Positions 8,483-19,331 of a DNA stretch of 64,000 nucleotides are shown here, piece after piece (the first letter of the stretch is position 1; every line of letters starts with the position of its first letter). Made by a program: the position numbers and the translations under genes. The stretch is from Palleronia salina (GTDB taxonomy: Bacteria; Pseudomonadota; Alphaproteobacteria; Rhodobacterales; Rhodobacteraceae), in contig NZ_FQZA01000013.1 of assembly GCF_900141995.1 (NCBI RefSeq), positions 1 to 64,000 of the forward strand, read 5' to 3'. A model generated the notes under the pieces. The model saw nothing but the letters and a program-made list of their open reading frames with translations. It was not told the DNA's origin and ran no database searches.

Positions 8483-9613
8483 ATGAAACACCTTCTGCTT
8501 GCGACGGCGGCCTGCGCGATCGGCGCCACGGCGGCGATGGCCGACGTGAAGGTCGGCATGATCACGACGCTGTCGGGCGGCGGCGCCGGCCTGGGCATCG
8601 ACGTGCGCGACGGCTTCATGCTGGCCATCGAGCAATCGGGCCGCGACGACATCGAGGTCGTGATCGAGGACGACCAGCGCAAGCCCGACATCGCCGTGCA
8701 ATTGGCCGACCGGATGATCCAGTCCGAAGAGGTCGACGTGCTGACCGGCATCATCTGGTCCAACCTCGCCATGGCGGTGGTGCCGTCGGCCACCGCGCAG
8801 GGCAAGTTCTACCTGTCGCCCAACGCGGGGCCGTCGCAGCTGGCCGGGCGGGGCTGCCACCCGAACTATTTCAACGTGGCCTGGCAGAACGACAACCTGC
8901 ACGAGGCCGCTGGCGCATATGCGTCCGAGGTCGGCTATTCCAACAGCTTCATCCTCGCGCCGAACTACCCGGCCGGGCAGGACGCGCTGACCGGCTACAA
9001 GCGCCTGTTCGAGGGCGACATCGCGCAGGAGACCTTCACCCAGCTGGGCCAGACCGACTATGCCGCCGAGATCGCGGCCATCCGCGCCTCGGACGCGGAC
9101 TCGGTCTATTTCTTCCTGCCCGGTGGCATGGGGATCTCGTTCCTCAAGCAATATGCGGACAGCGGCGTGGACAAGCCGGTGATCGGCCCCGCGTTCAGCT
9201 TCGACCAGGGTATCCTGCAAGCCGTGGGCGACGCCGCGCTGGGCGTCACCAACACGTCGCAGTGGTCGAAGGACCTGGACAACGCGGCCAACCAGGCCTT
9301 CGTCGAAAGCTTCGTCGCGGAATACGACCGGCTGCCGTCGCTTTACGCCAGCCAGGGCTTCGACACCGCGAACCTGCTGATCTCGGCCATGGAAAAGGCG
9401 GACGTGTCCGACCAGGACGCCTTCCGCGCCGCGCTGGAAGAGGCCGATTTCGATAGCGTCCGGGGCGATTTCCGCTTCGGCTCGAACCACCACCCGATCC
9501 AGACGATCTATGCCCGCGAGGTGATCGAGGAAGACGGTGTCTACACCAACCGCATCATCGGTACCGCGCTGGAAGACCACGCCGACGTCTACGCGGCCGA
9601 GTGCAACATGTAA
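8483..9613 (+). CDS. Branched-chain amino acid-type ABC transporter substrate-binding protein (LivK-like)
   Basis: This 376-residue periplasmic protein has a signal peptide of ~21 residues (ATAAMA-DVKV) and a type I periplasmic binding fold of the Peripla_BP_6 family. Evidence is the N-terminal VGMITTLSGGGAGLGIDVRDGF and the WSNLAMAVVPSATAQGKFY region. The start at 8483 is backed by GGGGAGACGAAG. It heads a five-gene plus-strand operon with two LIV-type permeases and two ATPases. Members of this family bind branched-chain amino acids, but also urea, amides and aromatic acids, so the ligand is open. Confidence 0.9.
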   Translation: MKHLLLATAACAIGATAAMADVKVGMITTLSGGGAGLGIDVRDGFMLAIEQSGRDDIEVVIEDDQRKPDIAVQLADRMIQSEEVDVLTGIIWSNLAMAVVPSATAQGKFYLSPNAGPSQLAGRGCHPNYFNVAWQNDNLHEAAGAYASEVGYSNSFILAPNYPAGQDALTGYKRLFEGDIAQETFTQLGQTDYAAEIAAIRASDADSVYFFLPGGMGISFLKQYADSGVDKPVIGPAFSFDQGILQAVGDAALGVTNTSQWSKDLDNAANQAFVESFVAEYDRLPSLYASQGFDTANLLISAMEKADVSDQDAFRAALEEADFDSVRGDFRFGSNHHPIQTIYAREVIEEDGVYTNRIIGTALEDHADVYAAECNM

Positions 9614-9619
9614 TGCGAC

Positions 9620-9642
9620 CGCCCCGGCCCTGAGCCGGGGCG
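9620..9642 (+). other. Intercistronic GC hairpin behind the livK-like gene
   Basis: A perfect 9-bp stem (CGCCCCGGC / GCCGGGGCG) with a 5-nt loop starts 6 bp after the binding-protein stop. It has no T-run, so it is not a classical terminator. It probably protects the upstream mRNA and dampens expression of the permeases. Confidence 0.65.
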
Positions 9643-9661
9643 TGCCCACCCGAAAGACCCC

Positions 9662-10588
9662 ATGTCCGCCATCCTACTGATCGAGCAGGTCCTGAACGGG
9701 CTGCAATTCGGCGTCATGCTGTTTCTCATGGCGGCCGGGCTGACGCTGATTTTCGGGGTGATGGGCCTGATCAACCTGGCCCACGGCTCGCTTTACATGG
9801 TGGGCGCCTTCGCGGCCGCCGCCGCGGCGGCCGCAACCGGGTCCTTCGCGCTGGCGCTGGTCGCCGCGCTGTCGGCCGCAGCGCTGGCCGGGGTGCTGAT
9901 CGAGGTCGCGGTGATCCGCAGGCTCTACGACGCGCCGCATCTGGACCAGGTGCTGGCGACCTTCGCGCTGATCCTGGTCTTTTCCGAGGGCACGCGCTGG
10001 GTCTTCGGCTCGTTTCCCCTGTATCTCGACATTCCCGACGCGTTGTCGGGGCCGGTGACGCTGCCCGGCGGGATCCAGTATCCACTCTACCGCCTGGCGC
10101 TGATCGGCGTGGGGCTGGTGGTGGCGGCGGGATTGTGGTGGCTGACCCAGCGCACGCGGCTGGGCATGCAGATCCGCGCGGGCAAGGACGACCGCGAGAT
10201 GATCGCGGCGCTGGGCGTCGACATCTCGAAGCTCTACACGCTGGTCTTCGCGCTGGGCGCCGCCCTTGCCGGTCTGGCCGGCGCGCTGGTGGGCGCGATC
10301 CAGTCGGTGCAGGTCGGCATGGGCGAGCCGGTCCTGATCCTGGCCTTCGTCACCATCGTCATCGGCGGCATCGGGTCCATCAAGGGCGCCTTCATCGGCG
10401 CGCTGCTGGTGGGGCTGACGGATACGCTTGGCGGCATCTTCCTGCCGCTGATCCTGACGGTCGCCATGGCGCCCGAGGCCGCCGCCCAGACCGGCGCGGC
10501 GCTGGCGTCGATGCTGATCTACATCCTCATGGGCGCCGTGCTGGTCTGGAAGCCCACGGGCCTGTTCGGCGGCGCGCGGCCCGCATGA
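9662..10588 (+). CDS. Branched-chain amino acid-type ABC transporter permease (LivH-like)
   Basis: This 308-residue polytopic inner-membrane protein has about eight helices beginning ILLIEQVLNGLQFGVMLFLM. The characteristic LivH loop TRLGMQIRAGKDDREMIAALGVD is at ~160-182. It forms the translocation pore with the LivM-like subunit. Its stop overlaps the next start as ATGA. The alanine-rich segment AFAAAAAAAATGSFAL lies in a membrane helix and is not a frameshift. Confidence 0.92.
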   Translation: MSAILLIEQVLNGLQFGVMLFLMAAGLTLIFGVMGLINLAHGSLYMVGAFAAAAAAAATGSFALALVAALSAAALAGVLIEVAVIRRLYDAPHLDQVLATFALILVFSEGTRWVFGSFPLYLDIPDALSGPVTLPGGIQYPLYRLALIGVGLVVAAGLWWLTQRTRLGMQIRAGKDDREMIAALGVDISKLYTLVFALGAALAGLAGALVGAIQSVQVGMGEPVLILAFVTIVIGGIGSIKGAFIGALLVGLTDTLGGIFLPLILTVAMAPEAAAQTGAALASMLIYILMGAVLVWKPTGLFGGARPA

Positions 10589-11568
10589 TCCCCGAGCGTC
10601 TGGTCACCATCGGCGCCGTCGCCGGGCTTTTGGCCGTCGCCCTGGGCGCGTGGGCGCTGGGTGAGATATTCACCATCACGCTGGCCACGCGCGCGGCGAT
10701 CCTCGCGCTGGCCGCCACGGGCCTGAATATCGCGCTTGGGTACGGCGGGCTGGTCAGCCTGGGCCACGCGGCCTTCTTCGGCCTTGGCGGCTATGCCATG
10801 GGAATCCTCGCCTTCCACGCGCAGAGCTACACGCCGCTGGAGCTGGGGTCGCTGACCATCGAGGGCACCAAGTCCATGCCGGTCATCTGGCTGGTGGCCG
10901 TCTGCGTCTCGGCCCTTGCGGCCTGGGTGATCGGGCTTCTGTCGCTGCGCACGGGCGGGGTCTACTTCATCATGATCACGCTCGCCTTCGGGCAGATGTT
11001 CTACTATTTCGCGATCTCCTGGTCGGCCTACGGGGGCGAGGACGGCCTGCCGATCTACCTGCGCAACAGCTTTCCCGGCGTCGACACGCTGGTGCCGGTG
11101 CAGTTCTTCGGCCTGTGCTTCGCGGCGCTGGTGCTGGCGCTTCTGCTGTCGGCGCGGCTGCGATCGGCGCCGCTGGGTCTGGCGCTGAACGCCGCACGCC
11201 AAAGCCCGGCGCGGGTGGCGGCCGTGGGGATCTCGCCCACGCGGGTCAAGCTGGTTGCCTTCGTCATCTCGGGCGCGATCACCGGGCTGGCCGGTGCGCT
11301 GTACGCCGATCTGAACCGCTTCGTGTCGCCCGCGATGTTCAGCTGGCAGCTGTCGGGCGAGCTGATCGTTCTGGTGATCCTCGGCGGTGTCGGGCGGCTG
11401 GCGGGGCCGGTGATCGGCGCGTGCCTGTTCGTGACGCTGGAGCATTGGCTGGGGGGGCTGACTGATTTCTGGCACGTCTGGCTGGGCGCGATCCTGCTGG
11501 GCGTCGTGCTGTTCGCGCGCGGTGGTATCGTCGGGCTGCTGACCGGCAAGGCAGGGCCCCATGTCTGA
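10585..11568 (+). CDS. Branched-chain amino acid-type ABC transporter permease (LivM-like)
   Basis: This 327-residue membrane subunit shows the LivM signatures LNIALGYGGLVSLGHAAFFGLGGYA (~46-70) and an ARQSPARVAAVGISPTRVK coupling loop (~205-223). About eight to ten helices are predicted. ATG at 10585 overlaps the LivH stop (ATGA), and its own end overlaps the next gene by 8 bp, showing tight translational coupling in the operon. Confidence 0.92.
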   Translation: MIPERLVTIGAVAGLLAVALGAWALGEIFTITLATRAAILALAATGLNIALGYGGLVSLGHAAFFGLGGYAMGILAFHAQSYTPLELGSLTIEGTKSMPVIWLVAVCVSALAAWVIGLLSLRTGGVYFIMITLAFGQMFYYFAISWSAYGGEDGLPIYLRNSFPGVDTLVPVQFFGLCFAALVLALLLSARLRSAPLGLALNAARQSPARVAAVGISPTRVKLVAFVISGAITGLAGALYADLNRFVSPAMFSWQLSGELIVLVILGGVGRLAGPVIGACLFVTLEHWLGGLTDFWHVWLGAILLGVVLFARGGIVGLLTGKAGPHV

Positions 11569-12303
11569 CGCGGTGCTCAGCACCCACGGGCTGCGCAAGT
11601 CCTTCGGCGCGCTGCTGGCCACCGACGGCGTGTCGCTGGATCTCCGGCCCGGCGAAATCCACGCCGTGATCGGGCCGAACGGCGCCGGCAAATCCACCCT
11701 GATCGCCCAGATCTGCGGCAGCCTCGCCCCAGATGCGGGGCAGGTGCGGCTGGACGGGATCGACGTGACCGCCGCAAAGCCGGCCCAGCGGGCGCGCCGG
11801 GGGCTGGCGCGGACCTTCCAGGTCTCGGCCCTGGCGATGGAAGATACGGTGCTGGAGAACGTGACGCTGGGCGCCACCGGGCGCGACGGCGGCGGGTATG
11901 GTCTGCTCCGCCGGGCGTTGGGGCGGGGCGACCGGCACGACCGCGCGCTGGCGGCCATCGACCGCGTCGGGCTGGGCGGCGTCGCCGACATGCCGGCCGC
12001 GGCGCTGTCCCACGGCCAGCGCCGCCTGCTCGAGGTCGCCATCGCGCTCAGCCTCGCGCCCCGGGCCTTCGTCATGGATGAACCCATGGCGGGGCTCGGA
12101 GGCGAAGGCTCGGCCGAGCTGACCCGATTGCTCGATGCCTTGCGGACCGAGGCGCCGATCCTGCTGGTGGAGCACGACATGGACGCGGTCTTTGCCCTTG
12201 CCGACCGGATCAGCGTGCTCGTGGCGGGCCGGGTCATCGCGTCGGGCCGCGTGGACGAGGTGCGCGCCGACCGCCAGGTGCGCCGCGCCTACCTGGGGGA
12301 CCT

Positions 12304-12307
<4 letters not shown>
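11561..12307 (+). CDS. Branched-chain amino acid-type ABC transporter ATP-binding protein (LivG-like)
   Basis: This 248-residue ATPase has Walker A GPNGAGKST at ~38-46, LARTFQ (LivG-typical Q-loop), ALSHGQRRLLEVAIAL (signature; SHGQ instead of SGGQ), Walker B VMDEPMAGL and LLVEHDMDAVF. It pairs with the LivF-like ATPase encoded next. The ABC signature with His in place of Gly is common among LivG proteins. Confidence 0.92.
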
Positions 12308-12990
<683 letters not shown>

Positions 12991-13057
12991 GCGACCGCTT
13001 GCATGCCCCGCGCTTTCCCCTGATCTTGGCGCTAACATGAAATGGGAAGGACGGCAC

Positions 13058-14500
13058 ATGTATCTGGGCATCGATCTTGGAACCTCGGGGGTGAAGACCC
13101 TGCTCATCGACGAGGCGGGCGCGCCGGTCGGCCAGGCCGACTCCGCCCTCACGGTGGAGCGGCCCCATGACGGGTGGTCCGAGCAGGACCCCGCCCAGTG
13201 GATCGGCGCGACCGAGGATTGCCTGTCGCAGCTTTCCCGGACCCACGACCTGTCGCGGGTGGCGGGGATCGGGCTGTCGGGCCAGATGCACGGTGCGGTT
13301 TGCCTCGACGCCGCCGATGCCGTCCTGCGCCCCGCGATCCTCTGGAACGACACCCGCGCCCACGCCGAGGCCGCGCGCATGGATGCCGAGGGGCCGTTCC
13401 GCGCGGTGACCGGCAACATCGTCTTCCCGGGCTTCACCGCGCCCAAGCTGGCCTGGATGCGCACCCACGAGACCGAGCTGTTCGACCGCACCGACTGCGT
13501 GTTGCTGCCCAAGGACTACCTGCGCCTGTGGCTGACGGGCGAGCGGGTGTCCGAGATGTCGGATGCCGCCGGGACCAGCTGGCTGGACATGGCCGCGCGC
13601 GACTGGTCCGACGCGTGCCTGAGCGCCACCGGCCTGTCACGCGATCACATGCCGCGCCTTGTCGAAGGCGCCGCGCGGGCGGGCGACCTGCGCGCCGACC
13701 TGGCAAGCCGCTTCGGCCTGCGGGCGGGGATCCCCGTCGCGGGCGGGGCAGGGGACAACGCCGCCACCGCCGTGGGCATGGGCGTTCTGGGCGAAGGCCA
13801 GGGCTTCGTGTCGCTGGGCACCTCGGGCGTGCTGTTCGCCGCGACCGAGGGGTATCGCCCCAACGCCGACAGCGCGGTGCACACCTTCTGCCACGCGCTG
13901 CCCGAGACGTGGCACCAGATGGGCGTGATGCTGTCGGCGGCCTCGGCGCTCGACTGGCTGGCCGGCATCCTCGGCGCGACGCCCGGCGACCTGGTGGCCG
14001 AGCTGGGCGACACGCCCGCGGCGCCCGGCCCCGTCACCTTCCTGCCCTACCTGTCGGGCGAGCGGACGCCGCACAACGACGCAAGCCTGCGCGGCCTGTT
14101 CCACGGGCTGGGGCACGCGACCGGCCGGGCGGACCTGACGCGCGCGGTGCTCGAGGGCGTGGCGCTGGGCCTGGGGGAATCGTCGGCCGCGCTCGCGGCG
14201 GCGGGCACCAAGCTGGACCGGATCGCGGCCACCGGGGGCGGCGCCCGGTCGCAGCACTGGCTGAAGATCATCGCATCGGCACTTGAGGTGGAAATCGACC
14301 TGCCGGAGGCGGGGGATCACGGCGCGGCGCTGGGGGCGGCGCGGCTTGGCGCCATGGCCGCCGGAGAGGACTCGGACGCGTTCCGCAGCCAGCCCACCGT
14401 CGCCAGCACCGTTTCGCCCGATGCCGCGCTGACAAGCGCGCTGCGTGAACGGGCCGAACGGTTTGCCGGTCTGCGCGACGCGGCGCGGCTGGATCAGTAA
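13058..14500 (+). CDS. xylB: Xylulokinase (FGGY carbohydrate kinase)
   Basis: This 480-residue cytosolic kinase phosphorylates D-xylulose to xylulose 5-phosphate, feeding the pentose phosphate pathway. It has the N-terminal FGGY phosphate motif DLGTSGVKT (6-14), the xylulokinase signature GQMHG (75-79) and the catalytic Asp233 in GGAGDNAATAVG. The C-terminal domain ends with ATGGGARSQHW and a GAALGAA adenosine motif. Length matches E. coli XylB. I chose ATG 13058 (GGGAAGG upstream); an ATG at 13036 would add seven residues. No xylose isomerase or sugar transporter is adjacent, so the true substrate could be another ketose or polyol product. Confidence 0.85.
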   Translation: MYLGIDLGTSGVKTLLIDEAGAPVGQADSALTVERPHDGWSEQDPAQWIGATEDCLSQLSRTHDLSRVAGIGLSGQMHGAVCLDAADAVLRPAILWNDTRAHAEAARMDAEGPFRAVTGNIVFPGFTAPKLAWMRTHETELFDRTDCVLLPKDYLRLWLTGERVSEMSDAAGTSWLDMAARDWSDACLSATGLSRDHMPRLVEGAARAGDLRADLASRFGLRAGIPVAGGAGDNAATAVGMGVLGEGQGFVSLGTSGVLFAATEGYRPNADSAVHTFCHALPETWHQMGVMLSAASALDWLAGILGATPGDLVAELGDTPAAPGPVTFLPYLSGERTPHNDASLRGLFHGLGHATGRADLTRAVLEGVALGLGESSAALAAAGTKLDRIAATGGGARSQHWLKIIASALEVEIDLPEAGDHGAALGAARLGAMAAGEDSDAFRSQPTVASTVSPDAALTSALRERAERFAGLRDAARLDQ

Positions 14501-15108
14501 AGTCCGGCCTCGCGCGCGATCAGCGCCGCCTGGGTGCGGTTCGCCACGCCCAGCTTGCGGTAAAGCGTTTTCATGTGAAGCTTGACCGTCGGTTCCTGCA
14601 CGTCGAGATCGCGCGCGATCTCCTTGTTGGCCTTGCCTTCGGTCAGGCCGCGCAGGACCTGCTGCTCGCGCTTGGTCAGGTTCCGGGTCAGCGGGTGGGT
14701 CGCCGCGCTGTCCATGGCGTTCAGGAACTCGACCGGGGCGTAGATCTCACCCAGGGCCATGAACTTGACCGCGTTGACCATGGACTTCGCCGACATGGTC
14801 TTTGGCACGACACCCGCCGCGCCAAGCTCGATCGCGCGTTCCGCGGTTTCGCGCGTGCAGCTGCCCGACATCAAGGCCACGCGCTGCCCGCCACGCGCGC
14901 CCAGCATCCGGGTCAGGCCGTTCAGCCCGTCCATCCCGGGCATCTTCAGGTCCAGAAGGATCAGGTCGAAGGGCGCGCTGCTTTCGACGAGAGCAAGGGC
15001 CGTGTCGAGGTCGCCCGCGCAGTCCACCTCGAATCCGCCCTGGCTTTGAAGATATTCCACCAGTGTGTCGCGCAGCAGATCGTGATCGTCCGCGATCAAG
15101 ACTCTCAT
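14494..15108 (-). CDS. LuxR/NarL-family response regulator
   Basis: This 204-residue transcription regulator has a receiver domain (1-120) with acidic pocket D7/D8, phospho-acceptor Asp53 in LLDLKMPGMDG and Lys103. The C-terminal LuxR helix-turn-helix is at ~142-204 (LTKREQQVLRGLTEGKANKEIA). The start at 15108 is preferred because AAGGA lies 8 nt upstream; the ATG at 15114 is too close to it. It is divergent from the molybdopterin-fold protein and hybrid kinase genes, making it the likely output of that phosphorelay. Its 3' end overlaps xylB by 7 bp on the opposite strand. Confidence 0.9.
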   Translation of the reverse strand: MRVLIADDHDLLRDTLVEYLQSQGGFEVDCAGDLDTALALVESSAPFDLILLDLKMPGMDGLNGLTRMLGARGGQRVALMSGSCTRETAERAIELGAAGVVPKTMSAKSMVNAVKFMALGEIYAPVEFLNAMDSAATHPLTRNLTKREQQVLRGLTEGKANKEIARDLDVQEPTVKLHMKTLYRKLGVANRTQAALIAREAGLY

Positions 15109-15343
15109 AAGCATAGTCCTTGGCCCACTCGCCATTTTACACACCGCATACGTGTGCAGAACCCGAAAAATGATAAATGATACTGTGCGGAGCGAACATA
15201 ACACTTCGTGAAGGTTGGGTGAGTATGCATAATCCGCGGCATCGGCAAGGGCCTACCCGATCGGGCCCGACCCTATCCCTTTGCCCGAGGTGACCGCTCC
15301 CGGGTTTCGGATTTAGCAATTGATTGGCGTTATGGCGGTTTGA

Positions 15344-15856
15344 ATGGTGCATCTATCGAAGAAAGTCGGTCTCGCCGCCCTGGGGGTCCTGCTGGCGTCG
15401 TCGCTTTGCGCGCAAGAGATCGACCAGGACGCCGACGACGTGATCCTCACCGTCACCGGCGCCCTGCACTCCGAAGATGGCGACGATATCGCGCGCTTCG
15501 ATCTGGAGCGGCTGCGCGAGCTGGACGAGACCAGGATCGAGACATCCACGATCTGGACCGAAGGCACCCACGAGTTTCACGGCACCTCGCTCGCCGCGTT
15601 CGTCGAAGAGTTCGACATCACGGACGGGATCCTGAGGGCGCGTGCCATCAACGATTACGCCATCGACATCCCGGTCAGTGACGCGGTCGAGGGCGGCCCG
15701 ATCATGGCCTGGCACCTGGACGGCGCGCCCATGTCGCTGCGGGAGAAGGGGCCGCTCTGGGTGATCTACCCCTACGACTCGGCACCGGAATACCGGTCGG
15801 AGCTGATCTATTCCCGGTCGATCTGGCAACTCGACCGAATCGAGGTCATCCGCTAA
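15344..15856 (+). CDS. Secreted oxidoreductase-like molybdopterin-binding-fold protein
   Basis: This 170-residue protein has a signal peptide (cleavage after SSLCA, ~residue 23). The domain resembles the sulfite-oxidase-type molybdopterin-binding fold: VTGALHS, LERLRELDETRIETST, FHGTSLAAFVEEF, IMAWHLDGAPMSLREKGPLWVIYPYD and a C-terminal WQLDRIEV. It lacks the conserved cysteine that ligates Mo in true enzymes, so I infer a non-catalytic periplasmic sensor or ligand-binding relative. It sits 62 bp before a hybrid kinase and divergent from a response regulator. A role as accessory input protein for that system is an inference from position. Confidence 0.7.
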   Translation: MVHLSKKVGLAALGVLLASSLCAQEIDQDADDVILTVTGALHSEDGDDIARFDLERLRELDETRIETSTIWTEGTHEFHGTSLAAFVEEFDITDGILRARAINDYAIDIPVSDAVEGGPIMAWHLDGAPMSLREKGPLWVIYPYDSAPEYRSELIYSRSIWQLDRIEVIR

Positions 15857-15918
15857 CCCTTCACCGGCGGGCGCACGTCCCTGGTGCGGTCGCTTCATCT
15901 GCTGAAGGTCGGATAAAG

Positions 15919-18453
15919 GTGAAGCCCCTGAACCCCCTGCAATTGGCCCGGATCGCCATCGGGGCGTCGGTTTTCGCGGTGCTGGTGCTGATCCTGGGCG
16001 CGCTGACCCTGAATGTCCTGCGCGATCTGCAGGATCAACGCAGCGCCCGGCTGGACAACGTGCAATGGACCCTGTCGCAGGTCGAGATCGATTTCTTGCG
16101 GCTGCAACTGGCCGCCAATGCCCTGTCGCCGGGCGGCGCGAATCTGGGCGACGTCGAGCAGGTCACCCAGGCTTTCGACATCTTCTACAGCCGTGTGGAT
16201 CTGCTGGGAAACGGGTCGGCCTATGCGCCCGTGCGCGACCTCGATGAGTTCGACTACGCCATGTCGCGGGTCGTGTCCTTCCTCGACGACACCGTGCCGC
16301 TGATCGACGGCCCCCCCGAGGACCTGCTGCAAGCGGCGCCCGCGCTCCAGGCCCGGATCGAGACGCTGCGGCCGGCGGTGCGGCAGCTCTCGGGAGCCGG
16401 GATCACCTTCTTTTCCCGCCTGAGCGATGAACGCCGCGCCGAGGTTCTGCGCACCCTGGTCCAGCTTGCGACGGTGGCGGGGGGACTGCTTCTTGCGCTG
16501 GTTCTGCTGGCCATTCGCCTCGGCTGGCTCAACGCCCAGAGCATGCGCCGCCGAGCCGAGGTCGCCGCCGCCTACGAACGGGTGCGCGTGGTGTCCGAAA
16601 CCTCCCTCGACGCCGTGATCCTGAGTGACGAGACCGGGAAGATCCTCAGCTTCAATGCCGCGGCGGAACGCACGTTCGGTGTCTTCGCCGCCCAGGCTAT
16701 CGGCAAGAACCTTTCGGAAGTGATCGTGCCGGAACACCTGCAGGACTGGCACCAGGAGGAGATGCGGACCTTCGAACGGACCGGCAAGCACGCCATCCTG
16801 GGAAAGGGCCGCGTCAAGGGCGTCGCCAGCCGGGCGGACGGCACCGTCTTCCCGGTGGAACTGTCGGTCCAGCGCGCGACCACCGTTGAGGGCGACATCT
16901 ACGTGCTGGTCCTGCGCGACATCTCGCACCGCGTTCAGGCCGAGCGGGACCTGGTCGCCGCCCGCGACCGCGCGCTGGCCAGCGAACGCGCCAAGAGCGA
17001 TTTTCTGGCCACCATGAGCCACGAGATCCGCACGCCGCTGAACGGTCTCATGGGCAACCTTGGCCTGCTGAGCGAAACGGTCCTGTCGGAACGCCAGCGC
17101 GACTACGTGCGCAACATGGAGACGTCCGGCCGGATGCTCCTGCGGCACGTGACCGACGTGCTGGACATCACCCGCTACGACGCGGGCAAACTGCGGCTGC
17201 GGGAACGTCCGATGCATGTCGGCCGGATGATCCAGGATATCGTCGACAACCAGAGCGGTGCGGCCCGCGCCAACGACACGCGGCTGTCCTGGGCGTGGGA
17301 GGGCGACAGGGTCGACTGGATCCTGGCCGACCGCGACCGGATCGAGGGCATCCTGCTGAACATCGTCGGCAACGCGGTGAAGTTCACCCATGGCGGTCAA
17401 ATCGACATCACCGCGACGGTCGAGCCGGGGGCGGATCCGTCCGGCGACGACCGGCCCGAGCTGCACGTTGCCGTGCGCGACACGGGCGCGGGCATTGCGG
17501 AGGACATGCAGGCACGGATCTTCGAGGATTTCACCACAGGCGACACGACCTACGACCGGCAGGCCGGTGGCACGGGCCTTGGCCTGGGGCTCGCCCGCCG
17601 CTTCGCCGAGGCGCTGGGCGGCACCATAACCCTCAAAAGCGCGCCTGGACGCGGCAGCACGTTCTGCGTCCGCCTCCCGGTCGTGCCGACGGAGCCGCAG
17701 GAGGACGAGACGCCGCAAGCTGCCATCCAGCCCGTCGCGCCGGTGCGGCCGGCCCGCGTCTTGCTGGTCGAGGACAATGTCATCAACCGCACCATCGCGC
17801 GCGAAACGCTTGGGCGGGCCGGTCACGACGTGACCGAGGCCACCGACGGGGCCGAAGCGGTGCGCCTGGCTGCGCGCAGCCGGTTCGACGTGGTTCTCAT
17901 GGACGTCCGCATGCCGAAGATGGACGGCCGCAAGGCCACGCGCCTGATCCGCGGGGGCAACGGCGCGTCGTCCGACGTGCCGATCATCGCGCTGACGGCG
18001 AACGCGCAGGCGGAAGAGCAGGCGGCTTTCCTGGCCGACGGCATGAACGACGTGATGGTCAAGCCCGTGCTGGGGGATGCCCTGCTGTGTGTCGTCGATC
18101 GATGGACATCGGGCGAAGGCAATCGCCCCGCCGATCCCGTCGAGGCCGAGCCGCTGGCCGATCTGCGCCAGGCACTGGGTCCCGAGCGGGTCGACGACCT
18201 TCTGGGCCGCTTCGCGCGCGAGGTGGATACGCTGATCTCGAAGGGCCCCGATGCAGACCCCGCCATCATCGCCGACGAGGCTCATCGCTCGGCCGGCAGC
18301 GCGGCGATGTTCGGGGCGACCGCGTTGCAGGGCGCGCTGGGCGCGCTGGAGCAGGCGGCGCGGGACGACCTGCGGGGCGGCGCGGATCTGACCGCCGCCC
18401 ACCACGTCGCGCGGGCCGAGTGGGCGCGCAGCCGGACCGCGCTGGGGCTCTAG
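15919..18453 (+). CDS. Hybrid sensor histidine kinase with PAS, HisKA, HATPase, REC and HPt domains
   Basis: This 844-residue membrane protein starts at GTG. Two helices (~11-33 and ~184-203) bracket a ~150-residue periplasmic domain. A PAS domain is at ~218-340, the dimerisation domain has His368 in [15 protein letters not shown], and the HATPase covers ~470-590 ([24 protein letters not shown]). The receiver (~612-730) has Asp662 in LMDVRMP, and the C-terminal HPt has His789 in [14 protein letters not shown]. All four relay residues are present, so phosphate can pass H-D-H to the LuxR-type regulator encoded divergently. The signal is unknown. Its stop shares a CTAG with the convergent RpiR gene. 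Confidence 0.93.
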   Translation: MKPLNPLQLARIAIGASVFAVLVLILGALTLNVLRDLQDQRSARLDNVQWTLSQVEIDFLRLQLAANALSPGGANLGDVEQVTQAFDIFYSRVDLLGNGSAYAPVRDLDEFDYAMSRVVSFLDDTVPLIDGPPEDLLQAAPALQARIETLRPAVRQLSGAGITFFSRLSDERRAEVLRTLVQLATVAGGLLLALVLLAIRLGWLNAQSMRRRAEVAAAYERVRVVSETSLDAVILSDETGKILSFNAAAERTFGVFAAQAIGKNLSEVIVPEHLQDWHQEEMRTFERTGKHAILGKGRVKGVASRADGTVFPVELSVQRATTVEGDIYVLVLRDISHRVQAERDLVAARDRALASERAKSDFLATMSHEIRTPLNGLMGNLGLLSETVLSERQRDYVRNMETSGRMLLRHVTDVLDITRYDAGKLRLRERPMHVGRMIQDIVDNQSGAARANDTRLSWAWEGDRVDWILADRDRIEGILLNIVGNAVKFTHGGQIDITATVEPGADPSGDDRPELHVAVRDTGAGIAEDMQARIFEDFTTGDTTYDRQAGGTGLGLGLARRFAEALGGTITLKSAPGRGSTFCVRLPVVPTEPQEDETPQAAIQPVAPVRPARVLLVEDNVINRTIARETLGRAGHDVTEATDGAEAVRLAARSRFDVVLMDVRMPKMDGRKATRLIRGGNGASSDVPIIALTANAQAEEQAAFLADGMNDVMVKPVLGDALLCVVDRWTSGEGNRPADPVEAEPLADLRQALGPERVDDLLGRFAREVDTLISKGPDADPAIIADEAHRSAGSAAMFGATALQGALGALEQAARDDLRGGADLTAAHHVARAEWARSRTALGL

Positions 18454-19331
18454 TCGGCCGCGCCCTGTCCCGAGCGGAAAATCCGGCTTTCCCCGATCAT
18501 GTCTTCGAGCGCGGCGATGCGCTGGGCGCTGCTGTCGGAGCGCCGGGCCTGCACCTCGGCGATCAGCGCCTCGATCAGCAGGTTCAGCGCCAGGGTGCTG
18601 TCCCAGGCCGACGGCACCTCGACCATGGCGCGGAAGGTGTGGTCGGCGTGCCGTTCGATGGGCGATCCCCAGATGTCGGTGAACAGCACGATCTCGGCCC
18701 CCTGGCCGCGGGCGAGCGTGGCGAGCTTCTCCAGCCCCTTCTCGTAGCGGCGGATGTCGAAAACGATCAGCACCGCGCCGCCATCGATGTCCAGCAGCGC
18801 CTGCGGCCACACGCTGGGCGCGCTGTCCAGCAGCGTGACGCCGGGGCGGATGATCTGCAGGTGGTTGAAGAAATACGCCGCGTTCGACCGGGTGATGCGC
18901 CCGCCCAGCAGGTGCAGCCGCCGCGACGGGTCGGCCAGAACCCCGGCCACGCGGTCGAAGGCGGCGGTGTCCAGCCGTTCCAGCGTGCGGTTGATGTTGT
19001 CCGACACCGCCGTCACGAAGCGCGACAGCATGTGGTCGCCCCCCGGCATCGGCCCGCCGGGGTCGAGCTTGGCCAGCGGCTGCTTCATGGCGTCGGCCAC
19101 GTCGCTGCGGATCGCGTCCTGCAGGTCGTTGAACCCGTCGAAGCCCAGCTTGCGGGCCAGCCGCACGATGGTGGGGGTCGAGACCTCGGCGCTTTCGGCC
19201 AGCTTGGTGATGGATTGCAGCCCCGGGACAAGCTGCCCGTCCTGCAGCACGGCGGCCAGCTTGCGCTCGGACGCGGTCAGGTCGGCCTGCTTTTCCCGCA
19301 GGAGATCGCGGACCAGCTTGCGTCTGCCCAT
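18450..19331 (-). CDS. MurR/RpiR-family transcriptional regulator
   Basis: This 293-residue regulator has an N-terminal HTH_6 domain (1-~77, with ASERKLAAVL and STPTIVRLARKLGFDGF) and a SIS sugar/phosphate-binding fold (~120-260, with LHLLGGRITRSNAAYF and DIWGSPIERHAD). I moved the start to the ATG at 19331, which has AAGGA six bases upstream. It is divergent from the amidohydrolase/TRAP/GS operon across a 115-bp gap and most likely controls it. Its ligand may be a pathway intermediate rather than a sugar phosphate. Confidence 0.88.
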   Translation of the reverse strand: MGRRKLVRDLLREKQADLTASERKLAAVLQDGQLVPGLQSITKLAESAEVSTPTIVRLARKLGFDGFNDLQDAIRSDVADAMKQPLAKLDPGGPMPGGDHMLSRFVTAVSDNINRTLERLDTAAFDRVAGVLADPSRRLHLLGGRITRSNAAYFFNHLQIIRPGVTLLDSAPSVWPQALLDIDGGAVLIVFDIRRYEKGLEKLATLARGQGAEIVLFTDIWGSPIERHADHTFRAMVEVPSAWDSTLALNLLIEALIAEVQARRSDSSAQRIAALEDMIGESRIFRSGQGAAD

